From Euwallacea fornicatus (Eukaryota > Arthropoda > Insecta > Coleoptera > Curculionidae), in contig NC_089553.1 in the NCBI RefSeq assembly GCF_040115645.1, positions 620,001 to 684,000 on the forward strand: DNA of 64,000 bases, given 5' to 3'. Made by a program: the position numbers and the translations under genes. Below the pieces are notes generated by a model. It saw only the letters and a list, made by a program, of their open reading frames with translations, was not told the origin of the DNA and searched no databases. Shown here piece by piece: positions 11,464 to 23,418 of this stretch. Each line of letters starts with the position of its first letter. Position 1 is the first letter of the stretch.

Positions 11464-12801
11464 CAGGGTTATTCACCTAACTTGTTCCTTAAAAATTTAC
11501 TAGGATCTAAAAGTAATACGAATTTGAAAATTCGGAATAAAGTTGATATCAATGTATATATATATTTTTTTAAATATTTACAACTTCCTGTCACTTCCTC
11601 TTTAACTGGAGATAGCTGTTAAATCATTTTTTATTATTTGACCCACAGCCTATTATTTTTAAATTATGGGTAATATTTCGGACACATTTTCTGCATAATA
11701 TTCTATACCTAGCCTTTATCATTTTTGAGATATTTAACCCTGAATTAAGCACGTGCCTCCGTAATGACCGATTTTAAAATTACATATCTCCGTATTTATT
11801 ACAAACATAATCTTCCTGTTTGTAAAACGTCAATACAGAGTTTCAAATTTACACTTTTGCTATTTATATAGCTTAGCGTCGCACAGGGTGTCCAAAATTC
11901 AGCTTCTAACATTTTATATTTTTGAAGTCGCCAAAGTCTATTTTTTTTTAAATGGGACACCATATATCTTTAAACCGTATCACGTAGAAAATGTAATTGT
12001 TTATCGAACTATATCAGTGTTACCTATATTTAATCGAAATTATTTCCGAAATATTTAAATTTTATGTGAAACTAGTAGTGTGTATTCATTCTGGAAAGTA
12101 TTTACTCTTCATGTAGTTGATTTGAGAGAAAGAAATAATGCGTTATCCTATCACATATGAAAATTTAAAGAATTATGAGAATGAAAGTGTAGTACTACAT
12201 TACTACTAGTTTCACATAATAAAACATAGTTATTTCGAAAATGGTTTGGAGTAGGTATGGGTAGCCCTGATACAGTTTGATAGAGAATTATATTCTCTAC
12301 GTGACACTGCTTAAAGTTATAAAAATTGTCTTTTGCAACTTCAAAAATACGAATATTGTTAATTATATTTTAGACACTCTGTATAATACTAAGACATATA
12401 AATAGCAAGAGTGTAAACTTTACATTATGTATTGACATTCTACGAAATGTGAAGATTATGTGGTATATAACTGTGGAAATTTACAATTTTAAAATTGCTC
12501 ATTAGGGAGGCACGTTTTTAATTCGATGTCGAATATCTCAAAAACGATAAGGGCTAATTATGGGGCATTATACCGAAAATATGTCAAAAATATTATGTAG
12601 AATCTAAAAATAAAATAATATATTTGAAGTCCCATTTGAAATATGTAAGTTGGCAGGTATTTCTGGTTAAACCGGAAATGACAGGAAATTGAAAATATTT
12701 TATACAAATAGTACACGTCGAAGTTAACTTGAAATTTTCAAATTCGTAGCACTTTTAGATGCTTGCAAACTTTTAAGAAACGGGTCGGGTAAATAACCGT
12801 G
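11464..12801. mobile_element. mariner-type element with ~600-bp inverted repeats
   Basis: The left end CAGGGTTATTCACCTAAC pairs with the reverse complement of the right end (CACGGTTATTTACCCGAC). Matching blocks continue inward (CTACGAATTTGAAAA, CTTCCTGTCA, GAGATATT, CACGTGCCTCC, TTGCTATTTATAT), at roughly 75-80 %. A second tip (CAGGGTGTCC) is at 11884, +420 from the left end, and its mirror ends at 12381, 420 from the right end. TATA joins it to both neighbours. No coding frame is recognisable in the centre (about 12000-12250). Confidence 0.8.
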
Positions 12802-12805
12802 TATA

Positions 12806-13905
12806 CAGGGTGTCTCGTATTAGTGGGCCAATCGGTTAACCGGAGATTGCTTAGGCGAAAATGATTACACTCTCCTTATGGCACCTTTTCCTTCGGCGCT
12901 TTAGACTCATTACACTAGGTATGGAAGTTAGGAAAAAAAATATTTTGCAATAACTTCAGTGTTTTTAGCATATTTTAATGAAATGCTGCAGTGACGTATA
13001 ATTTGATTAGGCGCACATTTCGTACGACTTGAGTTAAAGACACTTGGAGAAACAATGGGAAAATGGGGGGTCGTGTACCCGTTTCTTCCCAATTTTTTCT
13101 TTCTTAAAAATTTTTTTTTTTGGACTCGCCAATTGTGCATTTGTTTAATTATTAAAATTATTTTATTTAGATTTCTTCATTGTTGTAAAAATTTAGATTT
13201 ATAGCTAACTTTAGAAGATATGTCGACTTCTTGTCTCCACAAATATATAGTCTCCATTTTTCCTATATGTTGCGAACGTAGTTCCAGAACACACGATTGC
13301 CGTTTTAGTACTTGGTGTACGTGTACGTTGCACTTACCTACGTCTCGATTGACCATTTGAAAAGCAATCGTTCTCGCGCCAATATCTGGATTTTTAAGGA
13401 CAATTTGTAAAATTTCTTCTTCGTGGTACGTTCACGACGTAAATAAAAAAAGGAAATCACGTATTGGAGGGTGATAAGCTGAAATATCTTCCAACGATAG
13501 TGGCAAACAATTTTTTTTTACATGAACGAAAAAATCCAGATAAAGAAACAGCTAATTTGAATAGCTAAACAAATGTATCATTGGCATAAGCAAAAAAAAA
13601 CAGATCGGAGGAAAACGTGTATACTACCCTCCGTTTTACTCCATTTTTAAATTGTTTTAAAAATATTTTTAAATTCAAATCATAGATGTGCGTCTAATCG
13701 AACTATATGTTACTGCAAAGCTTCATTAAAATAGGGTAAGAAACACCAAAGTTATTAACAAAAGTTTTTTGTTTTTTTTTTTCATTGTTTTTAACGTTTT
13801 TTATAATGATTATAAAGGCCAAAAAAAGTACCACAAGGACGTCTAATTATTTTCGCATAAGAAATCTTCAGTTAGTCGATTGGACCACTAATACGGGACA
13901 CTCTG
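12806..13905. mobile_element. mariner-type element with long inverted repeats (copy 2)
   Basis: Begins CAGGGTGTCTCGTATTAGTG right after the TATA junction and ends in GGACACTCTG (13905). It shares arms and core with the 10429 copy, including GGAGAAACAATGGG, GCAGTGACGTATA and TAGGCGCACATT. A degenerate second tip (CACTAGGTATGG) is at 12913, +107. The core scrap is in the reverse direction, so the two copies lie in opposite orientations. Confidence 0.85.
13283..13428 (-). pseudogene. mariner-type transposase, HTH scrap (copy 2)
   Basis: On the minus strand the frame reads EEEILQIVLKNPDIGARTI, then VLKRQSCV, homologous to the 10887-11021 scrap. A six-base duplication near 13318 (GTACACGTACAC) adds two residues before VLKR. 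No start codon or catalytic domain remains. It lies at the centre of the two inverted arms. Confidence 0.6.
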
Positions 13906-14056
13906 TGTAATAAAATGTAATGTATAATAAATAATGTTCTTTATATCCGAGTTTGTCATAACCGAATAAAAATACTTTTAACTTTATAGGAACTCGGAGT
14001 GGATTTTTTTGTTCGTTCGTTATAATCGAGTCTTCGTTACAGCCGAGTTCTACTCT

Positions 14057-16881
14057 TAAAAGATAAATTTATGAGAAGTAAAGAAAAAAACGTGTAACTT
14101 CAGATTTGGATAAATTGAAAGTAGGTACACAAAGTGTTGAATGTCTCTACCGTCTTCTTCAAAGGATTTCAAGGTGTGGGTTCAAATCACTTATAACAGG
14201 TTCACTTACCGAATGAGAAATGCCGATTTATTAATATTTATATGTACTACGTTGGTTAAAATATATTTTTTTAAAACACAGTTGAATTTGATATGCATGG
14301 AACAAATGAAATTTATTTCAAATCTTTGTTTATAAGGAGTTTTTTGAGCGCACCCCCTAAAATTTCTATTCAGCCTTAAATTAAACGTCATGTGATATAG
14401 AATAGCGAATGCCTGGTGTATTTGAAATATCGCTCATTTTTTCAAAATCAGGTATATTTTTTCAAATAATTTGGACGAAACCACGAACAAATTATTTTTT
14501 TTTGGTTTAGTCAAAGAAAGAGTGTGATGAATGTCTGAATAAAAGGAAAAATAATTTATCCGAAACATACAACGTCGAAAATGCATTTTTCATTTGACAT
14601 GATATGTATAACTACATTACGTATTTATAAAGGGTGGAAAATGAAAACTGAAATAAAACGGAAAATCGAATTACCGGTTATTAAGGTTCTCTAAACGGCA
14701 ATAGTTACAGTGTTGGCTAAATGGGATAAAATTTGCGTGATTTCGAGCACTTTGGAGCTTGCCTTGAAATTTATTACTAATTATTCATATTAGAGTAAAT
14801 GGTGAATTACCAATTCAAAAGCAGATAAAATGTTAAAAGAATATATACTCTAGGAGAGCCATATTTGTTTATTTTTTCTATCTTTTCAGAATTTTTGAAA
14901 ATATCTGGAAATCTAACTTAAGACAATGAATGGCTGGCTTAAGTTTTAACAAATGCGCTTGGTGGATACTTAAAACTATTAAGATAAATTTCCCTATTTT
15001 CTAAAATATTACTTAAAAAATTTTCCATAAGATCCGAAAGACCATCAGCTAAGGAAGTTTTGAACATATTTGAATAAACATACACCTAAAGGTTCACATA
15101 AACTCCACGTTTGAACTTCAATTTTTGCTACACTCTAAAGTAGAAAAAACATGTTTAAGGAGTTCTAGGTAAATAATAATTCTATTTTAGATTTTCTGAC
15201 TTAAATAATTAAAGTAATTCATTTATACATAATAAAACAGTTTAGTGCATTTTTATGATAAAAAGGATTGTTGTTCTACGTTTCAATCATTGTAGAACAG
15301 CAGGGTCAAATTAAAAAATATTAAACACTTAATTATCAGGAACACTGTAACACTTGGTACATAGGTATGTTTAGTTAAATCAATTCAGAATTATCTCCTC
15401 TAATACCCTATTTAGTATCCTGCACTACCTACCAAACACCTTGTATAGCTAGTTCCATGGGCTTTATTATTAATTTAGACAACTATTCAGTTTTTAAAAA
15501 TCGTCTTCTATATGACCTTTATCAATTTCAATGCAATTTAGAACCTTAAGTTTAAAATTTTGCATCACCCAGTAAAGTAAACCTCAATCTATTTTTGGAG
15601 TTTCATTTAGAGTTTACTATTTTAGCTCCAGAATTGTTGCTATACCACATCAAACTAATACTTTTGGACTGTGGTGTTTCTTGGTAAACAATTCGATAGA
15701 ATTCTCACGTCAATGACGAATAAGTCAACAACGAATAAGCAGTGAAAAAAATATTAAAAATAATTGTTGTAGGACTACTCATTTTGATCAATAATTTCAT
15801 TTTAACCAAATTGATGAATTTTCCTTTCATCGATCATGATCGAGATGGAGATTTCTTTTGCTGGTTAATGCAAAATCTTAAAATTAGAATTCAAAATTGC
15901 ATTGAAGTTGACGGAGAGCATTTAAAAGACATGATTTTTAACAATTCAATTATTATCTTAATTGACAATAAATCCCATAGATTCGTCTATATATTAGTGT
16001 GATAAAAAGTTTTATTACTTTGATAAGAAAGCTTTTATTTGCTTTTTAAAGTGCATAGTTTAATATGGGGAATTCAGTATAATGTGATAAGTCAGACATA
16101 GAGCAATAAGTTAAATATGATTTTAACAGAATGTAGCCCAAAACTCTGAATTTAGATAAAAATTATTGTAATTATAATTACTTATTATGACTCGTTAATA
16201 TTTAGAAAGTCATAAGATATTTGTTTTTATCTTTATTTTCTTTATGACAGATTAGTAACATTGTGTGAAAATCGCAGCATTCTTTGTCCATTAATAAGTG
16301 AAATAAGCAGACATTGAGGTCGAACAATTGTAATATAAACTGAGAGTAATTATAAATTTAAAGCTGTAGTAATTATCAAAACGTAGGTTTGAAAGCATTG
16401 CGTTAAATAATATAAATTTCGAGATGCTATTTCTTTTTAAATCTAATCTAAAGTGTTTACATCTCTTGTGACTAAGAAAACAGAGAGAAACTGGCCGTAG
16501 GAGTAAGATAATGTAACGTATAATCAAATTGCTAGCAGTAGGGTAAAGCAATCGTAACCGTTGTCTATTATAGATATATAATTTATGTTTGCAGCATAAG
16601 CACCTATATGGTTTTGCTTTGAACTGCGGTGGCTAAATCACAAGGAAAAAAGCCATGTTTGTAGAATAAATATTTTTCTACCTGAAAAAGTTCATTTAAC
16701 AAAAGTTGGAAATAAGTCAAAATCTCTATATAACTTTGTTGTTAAATTTAGTGTAATAAAGTGAGGTATTCATGAAAACATTTTCGGTCTCAAATTTACC
16801 ATTTTTATAGTACACTATTCGTTGAATCGCAGATTTCTTTATATTTAGTCTAGGAAGACTTGCTCTAACGTCTTTTATTCA
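14057..16881. other. unique AT-rich stretch with orphan TE tips
   Basis: No gene recognised apart from the weak transposase tail at 15826-15960. Orphan tip-like motifs occur at 14630 (AAAGGGTGGAAAATG) and ending at 15443 (AAACACCTTG then TA). They do not pair with one another. Other open frames (14141-14335, 16291-16551) show no motif. Confidence 0.45.
15826..15960 (+). pseudogene. possible mariner transposase C-terminal tail
   Basis: In the open frame 15742-16002 the residues LMQNLKIRIQNCIEVDGEHL resemble the last 30 residues of mariner transposases, where an amphipathic helix with R..C..V.G.H.E is usual. Nothing upstream matches the catalytic core, and no terminus can be assigned. The resemblance is short, so this is a weak call. 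Confidence 0.35.
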
Positions 16882-18376
16882 CAAGGTGTCGGGGAAAAGT
16901 ATTCGCCCTCAACAGCTTTTCTGATCTTCCTTAAAAAAAAAAACGATAAAGCACGTCAACTTATATAGAGAAAGGGACATCATTTGATGAAAAAGTCGTT
17001 TTTAAAATATTCCTGGGAACCACCCCTTTTAAATTTTAAAATTGGAAAAGGGGCTGTTATACTTCGTTTGAAAGATTATTTTATTTTCTACAGGATCAAA
17101 CTTTTTTAAATGTTTTTTCGTTGATCTTATAAAAGTTGAAGAAAAACCAAATAACTTGATTTTAACCATTTGTACCGATATTTTATTTATTTTATAGTAA
17201 AAATTGTTAAAAGTTAAATTAACTTCCGTACACATGTACAGCTGACCCTCAAAAATGTCGTCACACATTATCTAACATTTCTGATGTTATTGACCTGCAC
17301 TCTTAAACGATTCGAATACGTGTGTAACTCCTACAGAGAATCAGATTGTGTGACATAGAATATGTGTCATGTGGTCTTCAAATGTCCCCAATAGAAAAAA
17401 ATCTAGGGGAGTTAGATCAGGGAATCACACGGGCCATTCGACGACACCTTTTCTGCCAATCCATTTTCCAGGAAAATCTTCATCCAGAGTTTGTGGGACA
17501 GTATATCTGTACCTTCATCATTTAAATAATACGAAGATCCATAAGAAAATATATTACACAACAAATGTCTATTTAAATATAATATGTTCCTAAAGGATTT
17601 GTAGAAGTCTAATTGGGGGCCAAAATCATCCTCATTTAATTCTTGTATTAGTTTAATGACATAAGGATGGAATTATGTTTATTTTAAAATTTTATGAACA
17701 GAACTTTTTGAAATCCCGAGTTTTTTCTATTGTTCATTTGAACACGTTCCAGCATCACAATTTGTACTTCATCACCTTTCATTGGGTAACATAATGATAT
17801 TTTATTTTTGGGCGGAACCAGTCTCATTGAATTTCATTAGCAACGTAGATACATAAGGGTGGCATATCATTTTGTCAAGATGATATAAATTGAAGACACG
17901 AGCTACTTTTCTTGTAGAATTAATATTTTTACAGAAGAGACTCACAATCTCGATTCTCTCTTGTAACGAGTAAACCATTTTAATCAAGTTAAAAATTGAA
18001 AGAACCGTAAAGTGATGTCTTGCCATGAAGTACTAAAACCACTAAGTAAAGAATGAAATATCAATAAATTGTTCCTCCAACAAAATTCAAATTTATCAAT
18101 TTTAAATGGAACGTTAGAAATGTTATTGTTATTGACGCAAACTGAATATTTTCAGTATTTATTACACTCATTTTCATGATTTGAATCAAGTTATTTGGGT
18201 TTTGTTTCATTTCTACAAAACCGACGTACAAAAATGAAAAATAAGAGCTTCACCACGTAGAGACTAAAATTACTTTTCAAACGAGGTATAACAAAGTCCC
18301 TATTTCAATTTGAAAACTTAAAGGAGTAGTTTCCAGAGGTAGGGGAATAACATTTCGAAAACAACTTTTTTGCCAC
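16882..18376. mobile_element. DD41D-type mariner relic
   Basis: The left tip CAAGGTGTCGGGG is at 16882. Inner inverted repeats match between 16970-17085 and the reverse complement of 18255-18376 (shared TTATACYTCGTTTGAAA, TTTTAGT/TTTTATTTTCTAC, CACATCATxTG). The outer right tip is lost. A broken transposase lies between on the minus strand. Target duplication not identifiable. Confidence 0.6.
17230..17978 (-). pseudogene. mariner transposase (DD41D type), N- and C-terminal remains
   Basis: The N-terminus is at 17978 and downward (MVYSLQERIEIVSLF, then VARVF and LLMKFNETGSAQK), the usual first HTH of this mariner group. The C-terminal region at 17230-17460 reads FFYWGHLKTT, then ITSEMLDNV, the segment after the third catalytic Asp and the terminal helix. 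The middle, including the first two catalytic Asp motifs, is deleted or unreadable (17470-17800). It is closest in sequence feel to the transposase at 44480-45549, which shares the MVYxxxERIEI start. Confidence 0.65.
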
Positions 18377-20176
18377 ATGATGTGTTGGAGGAACTCCAAC
18401 ATAAAGATCGCTCTCACGCAATGCCCTAACATCTGGACAATAAATTTGGTAAAGAGAGAAAACAGAACCCAAAACTCGACATACCATTAGGTGCCAAACC
18501 ATGGGTACCGCGCTAATCACCTTTCATCTGGTTTACTTCCACCCTGATTTATGAAGTGCAAATCGTACAATCGATTAAGGGCCGCAGTAAATTAGAATGG
18601 AATGTCGCAACAAACTCGCAAGTGGACAAGAACCAGAGGGTGTTAGCAATAAGGCAATGGTGTGAAAGCATCAAGGTGGTGATTTTCCCACGAAATTATG
18701 GGAAGGAACCAGACTCGAGGACCTGCATTTTTCGAGAAGGAGCACCACTCCTCTTGGAGCAAAGAACAGAATCGTTTCTCACCTCGTCGCGTTAACAGCA
18801 ACTTCTCTCCTCTCTCAATTTCATAAGTTAGACCACAAAACTTTACGAACTTCTCACGCTCTCGTCACAGTAAAAATCTATACACGGGCGTTATTGTTAA
18901 TAGTTTAATCACCCTGTAATTCAACTAGTCTGTGATTAAATTTAGTGTGATTCGTGTAACAGAGCTTCTATATCCTCTCGAACCTTCGGAACCCCTTTAT
19001 TTTATGACGGAAGCCCGTTTGGTCCTTCGATTCAATTACGAAACCCCGCCACCGTATTTGGATTCCTCAGTGGGTGCCTAGTGAGGCAGTCACTACTGTT
19101 AGGCAGGAACTCAGGAAGCCCCTGGCCTAAACATGATGATCTATTTCCTATCAAAATGGATGTGTTTCAGCCCTTTTTTTTATAAAACTTTTTTTACACA
19201 ACAAAAATGATATTCTCAGTGGATACTTTTCCCTGGGACATCCTGTATATTCGATGCAATAAAATTTAGTAATACCGTTTTCCTGTTGATTAAAACTGTC
19301 AGTATGATTTTTTTAATCTTTTCCCTTAAAACCTCGTGTTTGATTTGGGTTCTGATTGATTCCCAGCAAGTTTTGTTAATTAAATAATCTATTCCTCTGA
19401 TCCCAAAAAATACGTTTTTATTTTGTATTGCATAACTTCTGTGCTAAAATTATATATCCCTATGTACACTCCAAAACCAGGAACTGAAAAGTGTGTCGTA
19501 TAAAAGTATCATCTGACATCCTTTGTTATGGTACCGCTCAGTGCTTACCACGAGTTTTGTTGCTGCTGACGTCGGACTTAAACAAAAATGCACGTTGCCA
19601 TGTAAGAAAATCCGATTTCATTTCACTATATTTACGTAATATGTATCTAAAACATGGTTTTTCGTATTTTGTGAAAGTAGTATTTTAATGCGAGATGTGA
19701 TAAACTACTCCCCGAACGTCAAACAAATCACGGACCACTTTCGTACGAAATAAACACATCAAATTTATCACCGAATCATTTTAACAATTTAGGAACTCGG
19801 AATATCGAAAATAGTAAAATTTTAGACAAATATTTACATTTTCTTTTCTTTTAATATTTGACTGATAATTGGTTTATTTTAGAGGAAAGAAATTTTTAAG
19901 ACGTTAAGACGTCAGATCTGAGGCTATTTAGTCCGCCATTCATTCCTGAAACATTTAGTACGAGCTCAATAATGGTTTGCTCGAATGTTTCTTGGCAGCA
20001 TTATATTGGGGATCGAAAGGAAGTCGTTTTCAAAATTCGGCCTTTTTTGTAATAAACAAAAAAATAAATACGACCTTTTTAACGCCAGATTGCCAGGTCT
20101 GATTCGGACTAACGAAAACAGAATAAAAATGCCTATTTTCTAGACATGCATTAAACTGATTTCAACAAGACATATA
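18377..20176. other. unique sequence, one orphan mariner tip
   Basis: An orphan right tip (GGGACATCCTG then TA) ends at 19245. No left partner was found. The open frames at 18305-18520, 18556-18795 and 19491-19688 carry no recognisable motif. The GC content of 18550-19120 is a little higher than around it, for no reason I can see. Confidence 0.45.
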
Positions 20177-20949
20177 CAGGGTGTTTCCTAACTGCGTATA
20201 AAAAATTTAAAGCCGTAATCCTCGACTGATTTTGAGTCAAAAATGTCTAATAAACATATGTCCGCAAATGCCTTGTTTCCAAGATACAGGGTGTTGAAAT
20301 GTGACAAGAAAAAGAGATTTTATTTCCAAAATGATTCAATTTGGGTGTTTGAATTTTAAAAAAGACAATTCCGGGGGTTTCGAGGTTTTCTTCTATACGT
20401 CTTAAGATTTCTTCCTCCACTTCTGGTGTTCGACGTGTTATTGGTTTTCCTCCTCCTGGAGTCTTCATAAGAGATCCTGTATCACAAAGACGTTGAAAGA
20501 GATTTTTAAAGGTTTGGTGGTTTGCAAACCTTTCCATGTAAATGCGCCTCGCTGTCAAACACTTACCATCAGCAAGGCCGTAAACAAAAACCATATTGAC
20601 CATTTCTTGATTAGTGTAATTAGGTATTTGAAAAATTTTCAAAACTGAGGTATAATCTGATTTTTGGAACGCAAAACTAAATTCTTTCACTTTAGAGAGT
20701 AAAACACCAAAATAACACTGTCTATCTTGTTTACAGTAGTGGAAGTAGCAAAAAAACTAACAATAAACAAGTTAGTAAATACCACCAAACCTTTAGAAAC
20801 CTTTAAAACCTTTTTCAACGTCTTTCAGTCAACACCCTGTATCTTGGAAACAAGGCATTTGCGGACATATGTTTATTAGACATTTTTGACTCAAAATCAG
20901 TCGAGGATTACGCCTTTAAATTTTTTACACGTAGTTAGGAAACACCCTG
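20177..20949. mobile_element. mariner-type MITE carrying a transposase N-terminus (773 bp)
   Basis: Ends CAGGGTGTTTCCTAACTGCG and its reverse complement, TA on both sides. The arms are nearly identical over about 125 bp (for example ATTTGCGGACATATG in both). A second tip, GATACAGGGTGTTGAAATG, is at 20287 (+110), mirrored at 20833-20840. The centre holds a minus-strand N-terminal fragment of mariner transposase. Confidence 0.9.
20366..20624 (-). pseudogene. mariner transposase N-terminal (HTH) fragment
   Basis: About 86 codons in one frame: NQEMVNMVFVYGLADG, ARRIYMERF, NHQTFKNLFQRL, then GGGKPITRRTPEVEEEIL and RRIEENLET. This is the first HTH, the arginine-rich linker and the start of the second HTH of mariner transposases. 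No catalytic domain follows; the frame runs on into the left terminal repeat. The frame is open upstream to 20690, but the homology starts near 20624. It could still bind DNA if translated, but no evidence of expression is visible. Confidence 0.8.
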
Positions 20950-21284
20950 TATAAATCTTAAAACTAGCATTTACGTACGTCCATGCATTATATGGCCCAT
21001 AGAAGTCAAAATATGAATATTGTTAAAAGTTTCAAAATTATAAAATAAACTTGTCAAAACGAATTGAGGACCACTTCTGTAGATGCTCACAAAATTTATT
21101 AAAACAATTTTTATTTAGCAAATTTTGGGTTACTCCGGGAATCACCAGGCTTAAACATAACATTTAGTTTTTTAAAATTGAGCAGAAAATTATAGATATT
21201 AATGAATTACTGCAAGTATTTAATTTTTACCATTTCTAATGCGGTAATAAACTTAACAAATGCAATAAATAAATAAATTAATAA
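20950..21284. other. short unique stretch
   Basis: It should contain the left terminus of the Tc1-like relic that follows, but no matching inverted end was found, so that end is probably truncated. Confidence 0.4.
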
Positions 21285-21665
21285 TTGATGTGTCTTCCTC
21301 TGGCTAATGGCCCTTCTTGCCATCATCTGGGCATAAAGTTGATTAGTTTTTTAAATAATTTCCCGTGGAATGTTTTTCCATTCTCCTAGAGGATTTTTGC
21401 CAGGACATCTAAATTTTCGGCAGCTGGACGGTCTCCTTCTTCTTTGAACAACATTCCAAAGATGTTCTGTGGGGTTCAGGTTTGGGGGATTGGCTGGCCG
21501 CTCCAAAACTTCGATATTGTGCTCCTGGATGTATCGTACTACTAATCGGGCGATGTGGGATCTCGCATTATCTTGTTGAAGAACAAAATTTGGACCTTCC
21601 TATGCTACAAATGGGATGACGTAAGTTTTTACAATGTCCTCCAAGACTCGAACCGACGACCATTC
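21285..21665 (-). pseudogene. Tc1-like transposase C-terminal half (DD34E)
   Basis: The minus-strand frame contains DIVKTYVIPFVA, then VLQQDNARSHIARLV (second catalytic Asp) and NPTEHLWNVVQRRRR (catalytic Glu). The two are separated by 34 residues, the DD34E spacing of Tc1-like transposases. One in-frame stop lies before the Asp motif. The expected PDLNPIE motif appears as PNLNPTE. The first Asp and the paired HTH are missing. Confidence 0.75.
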
Positions 21666-21869
21666 GTAATTCCTTCTCGAAAGATATGCAAAATGGCGCG
21701 CCTTAATTAACTTAGCAGATTTCAGGCTGAGGTTAACTGCTTTATTTCTGTGCAAAAATATGGTGCTGGGGAGAAGTAATTAAATGTATTTGAAGAGGAT
21801 ATTTAGACCATCTTTTTATTTAAACAATACAAAAAAATAATTACGCCTAAATACTTTTGAGCGGTAGTG
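21285..21869. mobile_element. Tc1-like element, right part only
   Basis: The right end reads, in reverse complement, CACTACCGCTCAAAAGTATT, a typical Tc1-like terminus, followed by TA at 21870-21871. The transposase C-terminus lies inside on the minus strand. The left terminus was not found, and the N-terminal half of the gene has been lost between 21665 and the terminus. Confidence 0.7.
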
Positions 21870-23418
21870 TACTTTGATCTGTTTTAATTTTAGCATCGTT
21901 CGTCCTTAAACATGCCTCAATTTCGCACACTTCGAGATTTCACCCTCGCTCCCTCTCCGCAGCTCAGAACTCGGGATATTATGGGTGAATATTTGCCTTT
22001 TTTATCCCTCTCGCTGATCTCTGTCTCCTTGTTGCACTTTATTTTTTATGAGAATTTTAACATATTTTAGCATATTAGGTGTTTGAAGTGCCTCGCAGAT
22101 TAATTACTTAATAAATAAAAACATTTTTGAAGAAATTTTAAAAGCCTTTTTAAAGCACCTGAAGGAGCACCTTACATGATATAAATAAATTAAGGTTGTG
22201 ATATTTTACGCTTTATTTGATGATAGATTTTTCAAAATATGCAACGACGACTTATTGATTGCCATATTGCCAGAACACGAATATTCGATGTCCGGCATTT
22301 ACTGTAATCTGCTTTGAAATATATTCCTATCACTAGGGCTTATATGGGGAAATAAAAGTATTCCCCAAGAAACACGTTTCCTGATAACATCTTTTGTTTC
22401 TGAGTGCGAACCATCTCGAAGGTATTGAATATATTTCAAATAGAGGCTCTACTCCTTATAGCATTTATTTGTATTCATTTTAGACATCCTCTCCAAATTT
22501 TAGGATGATAAAAGAAATTACTACCTAATTATTATAAATGTACCTTTGTCAAGGTACATACAGTATAAATTTACAGATAAAATTTATGCACTTGTTGATT
22601 GTTAATTTGTTCAGCTTCGGTTGCTTATTTTGGAATCTTTGACTATTCAAATTGACATTACCGTTATGTGCGATTAGGGTTCGAATGGGAAACTATAGAA
22701 ATTTGCTATGTGTATAAAGTGAAACTATTAGTTAAACAATGACAACGGTTAATCAATTTACAGTTCATTATCGTTTCGTCAACATGATAATTGAGAGAAC
22801 ACCTTGTTTCGATAGAGCGTAGTAATTACGCTGGCAAAATTTACTTTCGTTTCCTGGCATTAGGTATACGGAGTTGGTTAAATGGACGCAAAGTGCTACC
22901 TTTATGCAAGAAGTATTTTGATCCTTCAAGAACTAAAACTGCTTTAATTGCATTAGGAAATTCTCGGAAGAAGTTGATAATAGATTTTCCCTTTTACCTT
23001 TTCTCTGGCTTAAATACCGACATGACGTTTCGTTATCTAAATCATCATCAACTCTTTTCCTTTCTAGTATGGATGTCACCGGTTTTTGCATTGTCCAAGC
23101 TCTTGGTATATCGGAAACGGGCTTTAAGGGAACTCTGCATATTGTTTATGGATTCGGTAAAACCGTACTGCACCCCCTACTTCCTTTCATGTTGCTCAAA
23201 TTCTCCATTAGTTGTTTAATAATCCGCATGTCCTCAACCTTAATACGAAATATTTCGGTCTACATGACAATAATTATAATGGTGATTTAGTCATTATTTT
23301 GATTGCAATTTAATACATCTTATCTTATCAAATCGTCAGGAAGTTGGCATTTCATTGATGAATTGCTGAATGTTGATTAAGGAATTTGAGTTTCCTTAGT
23401 AATTTGATTATGAACATA
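21870..23418. other. unique sequence, no gene recognised
   Basis: The longest non-transposon frame of the window lies here (22791-23219, 142 codons), but it has no recognisable domain, starts without special context and shows ordinary AT-rich composition. A good-looking splice acceptor (CTTTTCCTTTCTAG) ends at 23067, inside it. No TE termini were seen. Confidence 0.4.

Larger units (their letters stand above)
9387..14056. mobile_element. pogo-like element, expanded by nested insertions
   Basis: The left terminus CAGTAGAATTCGACTATAAC (TA at 9385-9386) matches the reverse complement of the right terminus (AGTAGAACTCGGCTGTAAC, ending about 14056); a second matching block, TCGTTATAA, follows inside both ends. 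The body holds a pogo-type transposase C-terminus on the minus strand and three mariner-type elements between 10429 and 13905, which replaced or deleted the rest of the gene. Confidence 0.8.

Noticed and set aside
18556..18795. 79-codon frame in a slightly GC-richer patch
   Set aside because: No recognisable domain, and no terminus or splice sites to support a gene.
22791..23219. 142-codon open frame, the longest that is not transposon-derived
   Set aside because: No domain, no conserved-looking motif, AT-rich composition like the surroundings, and overlapped by another open frame. Length is possible by chance in 64 kb.
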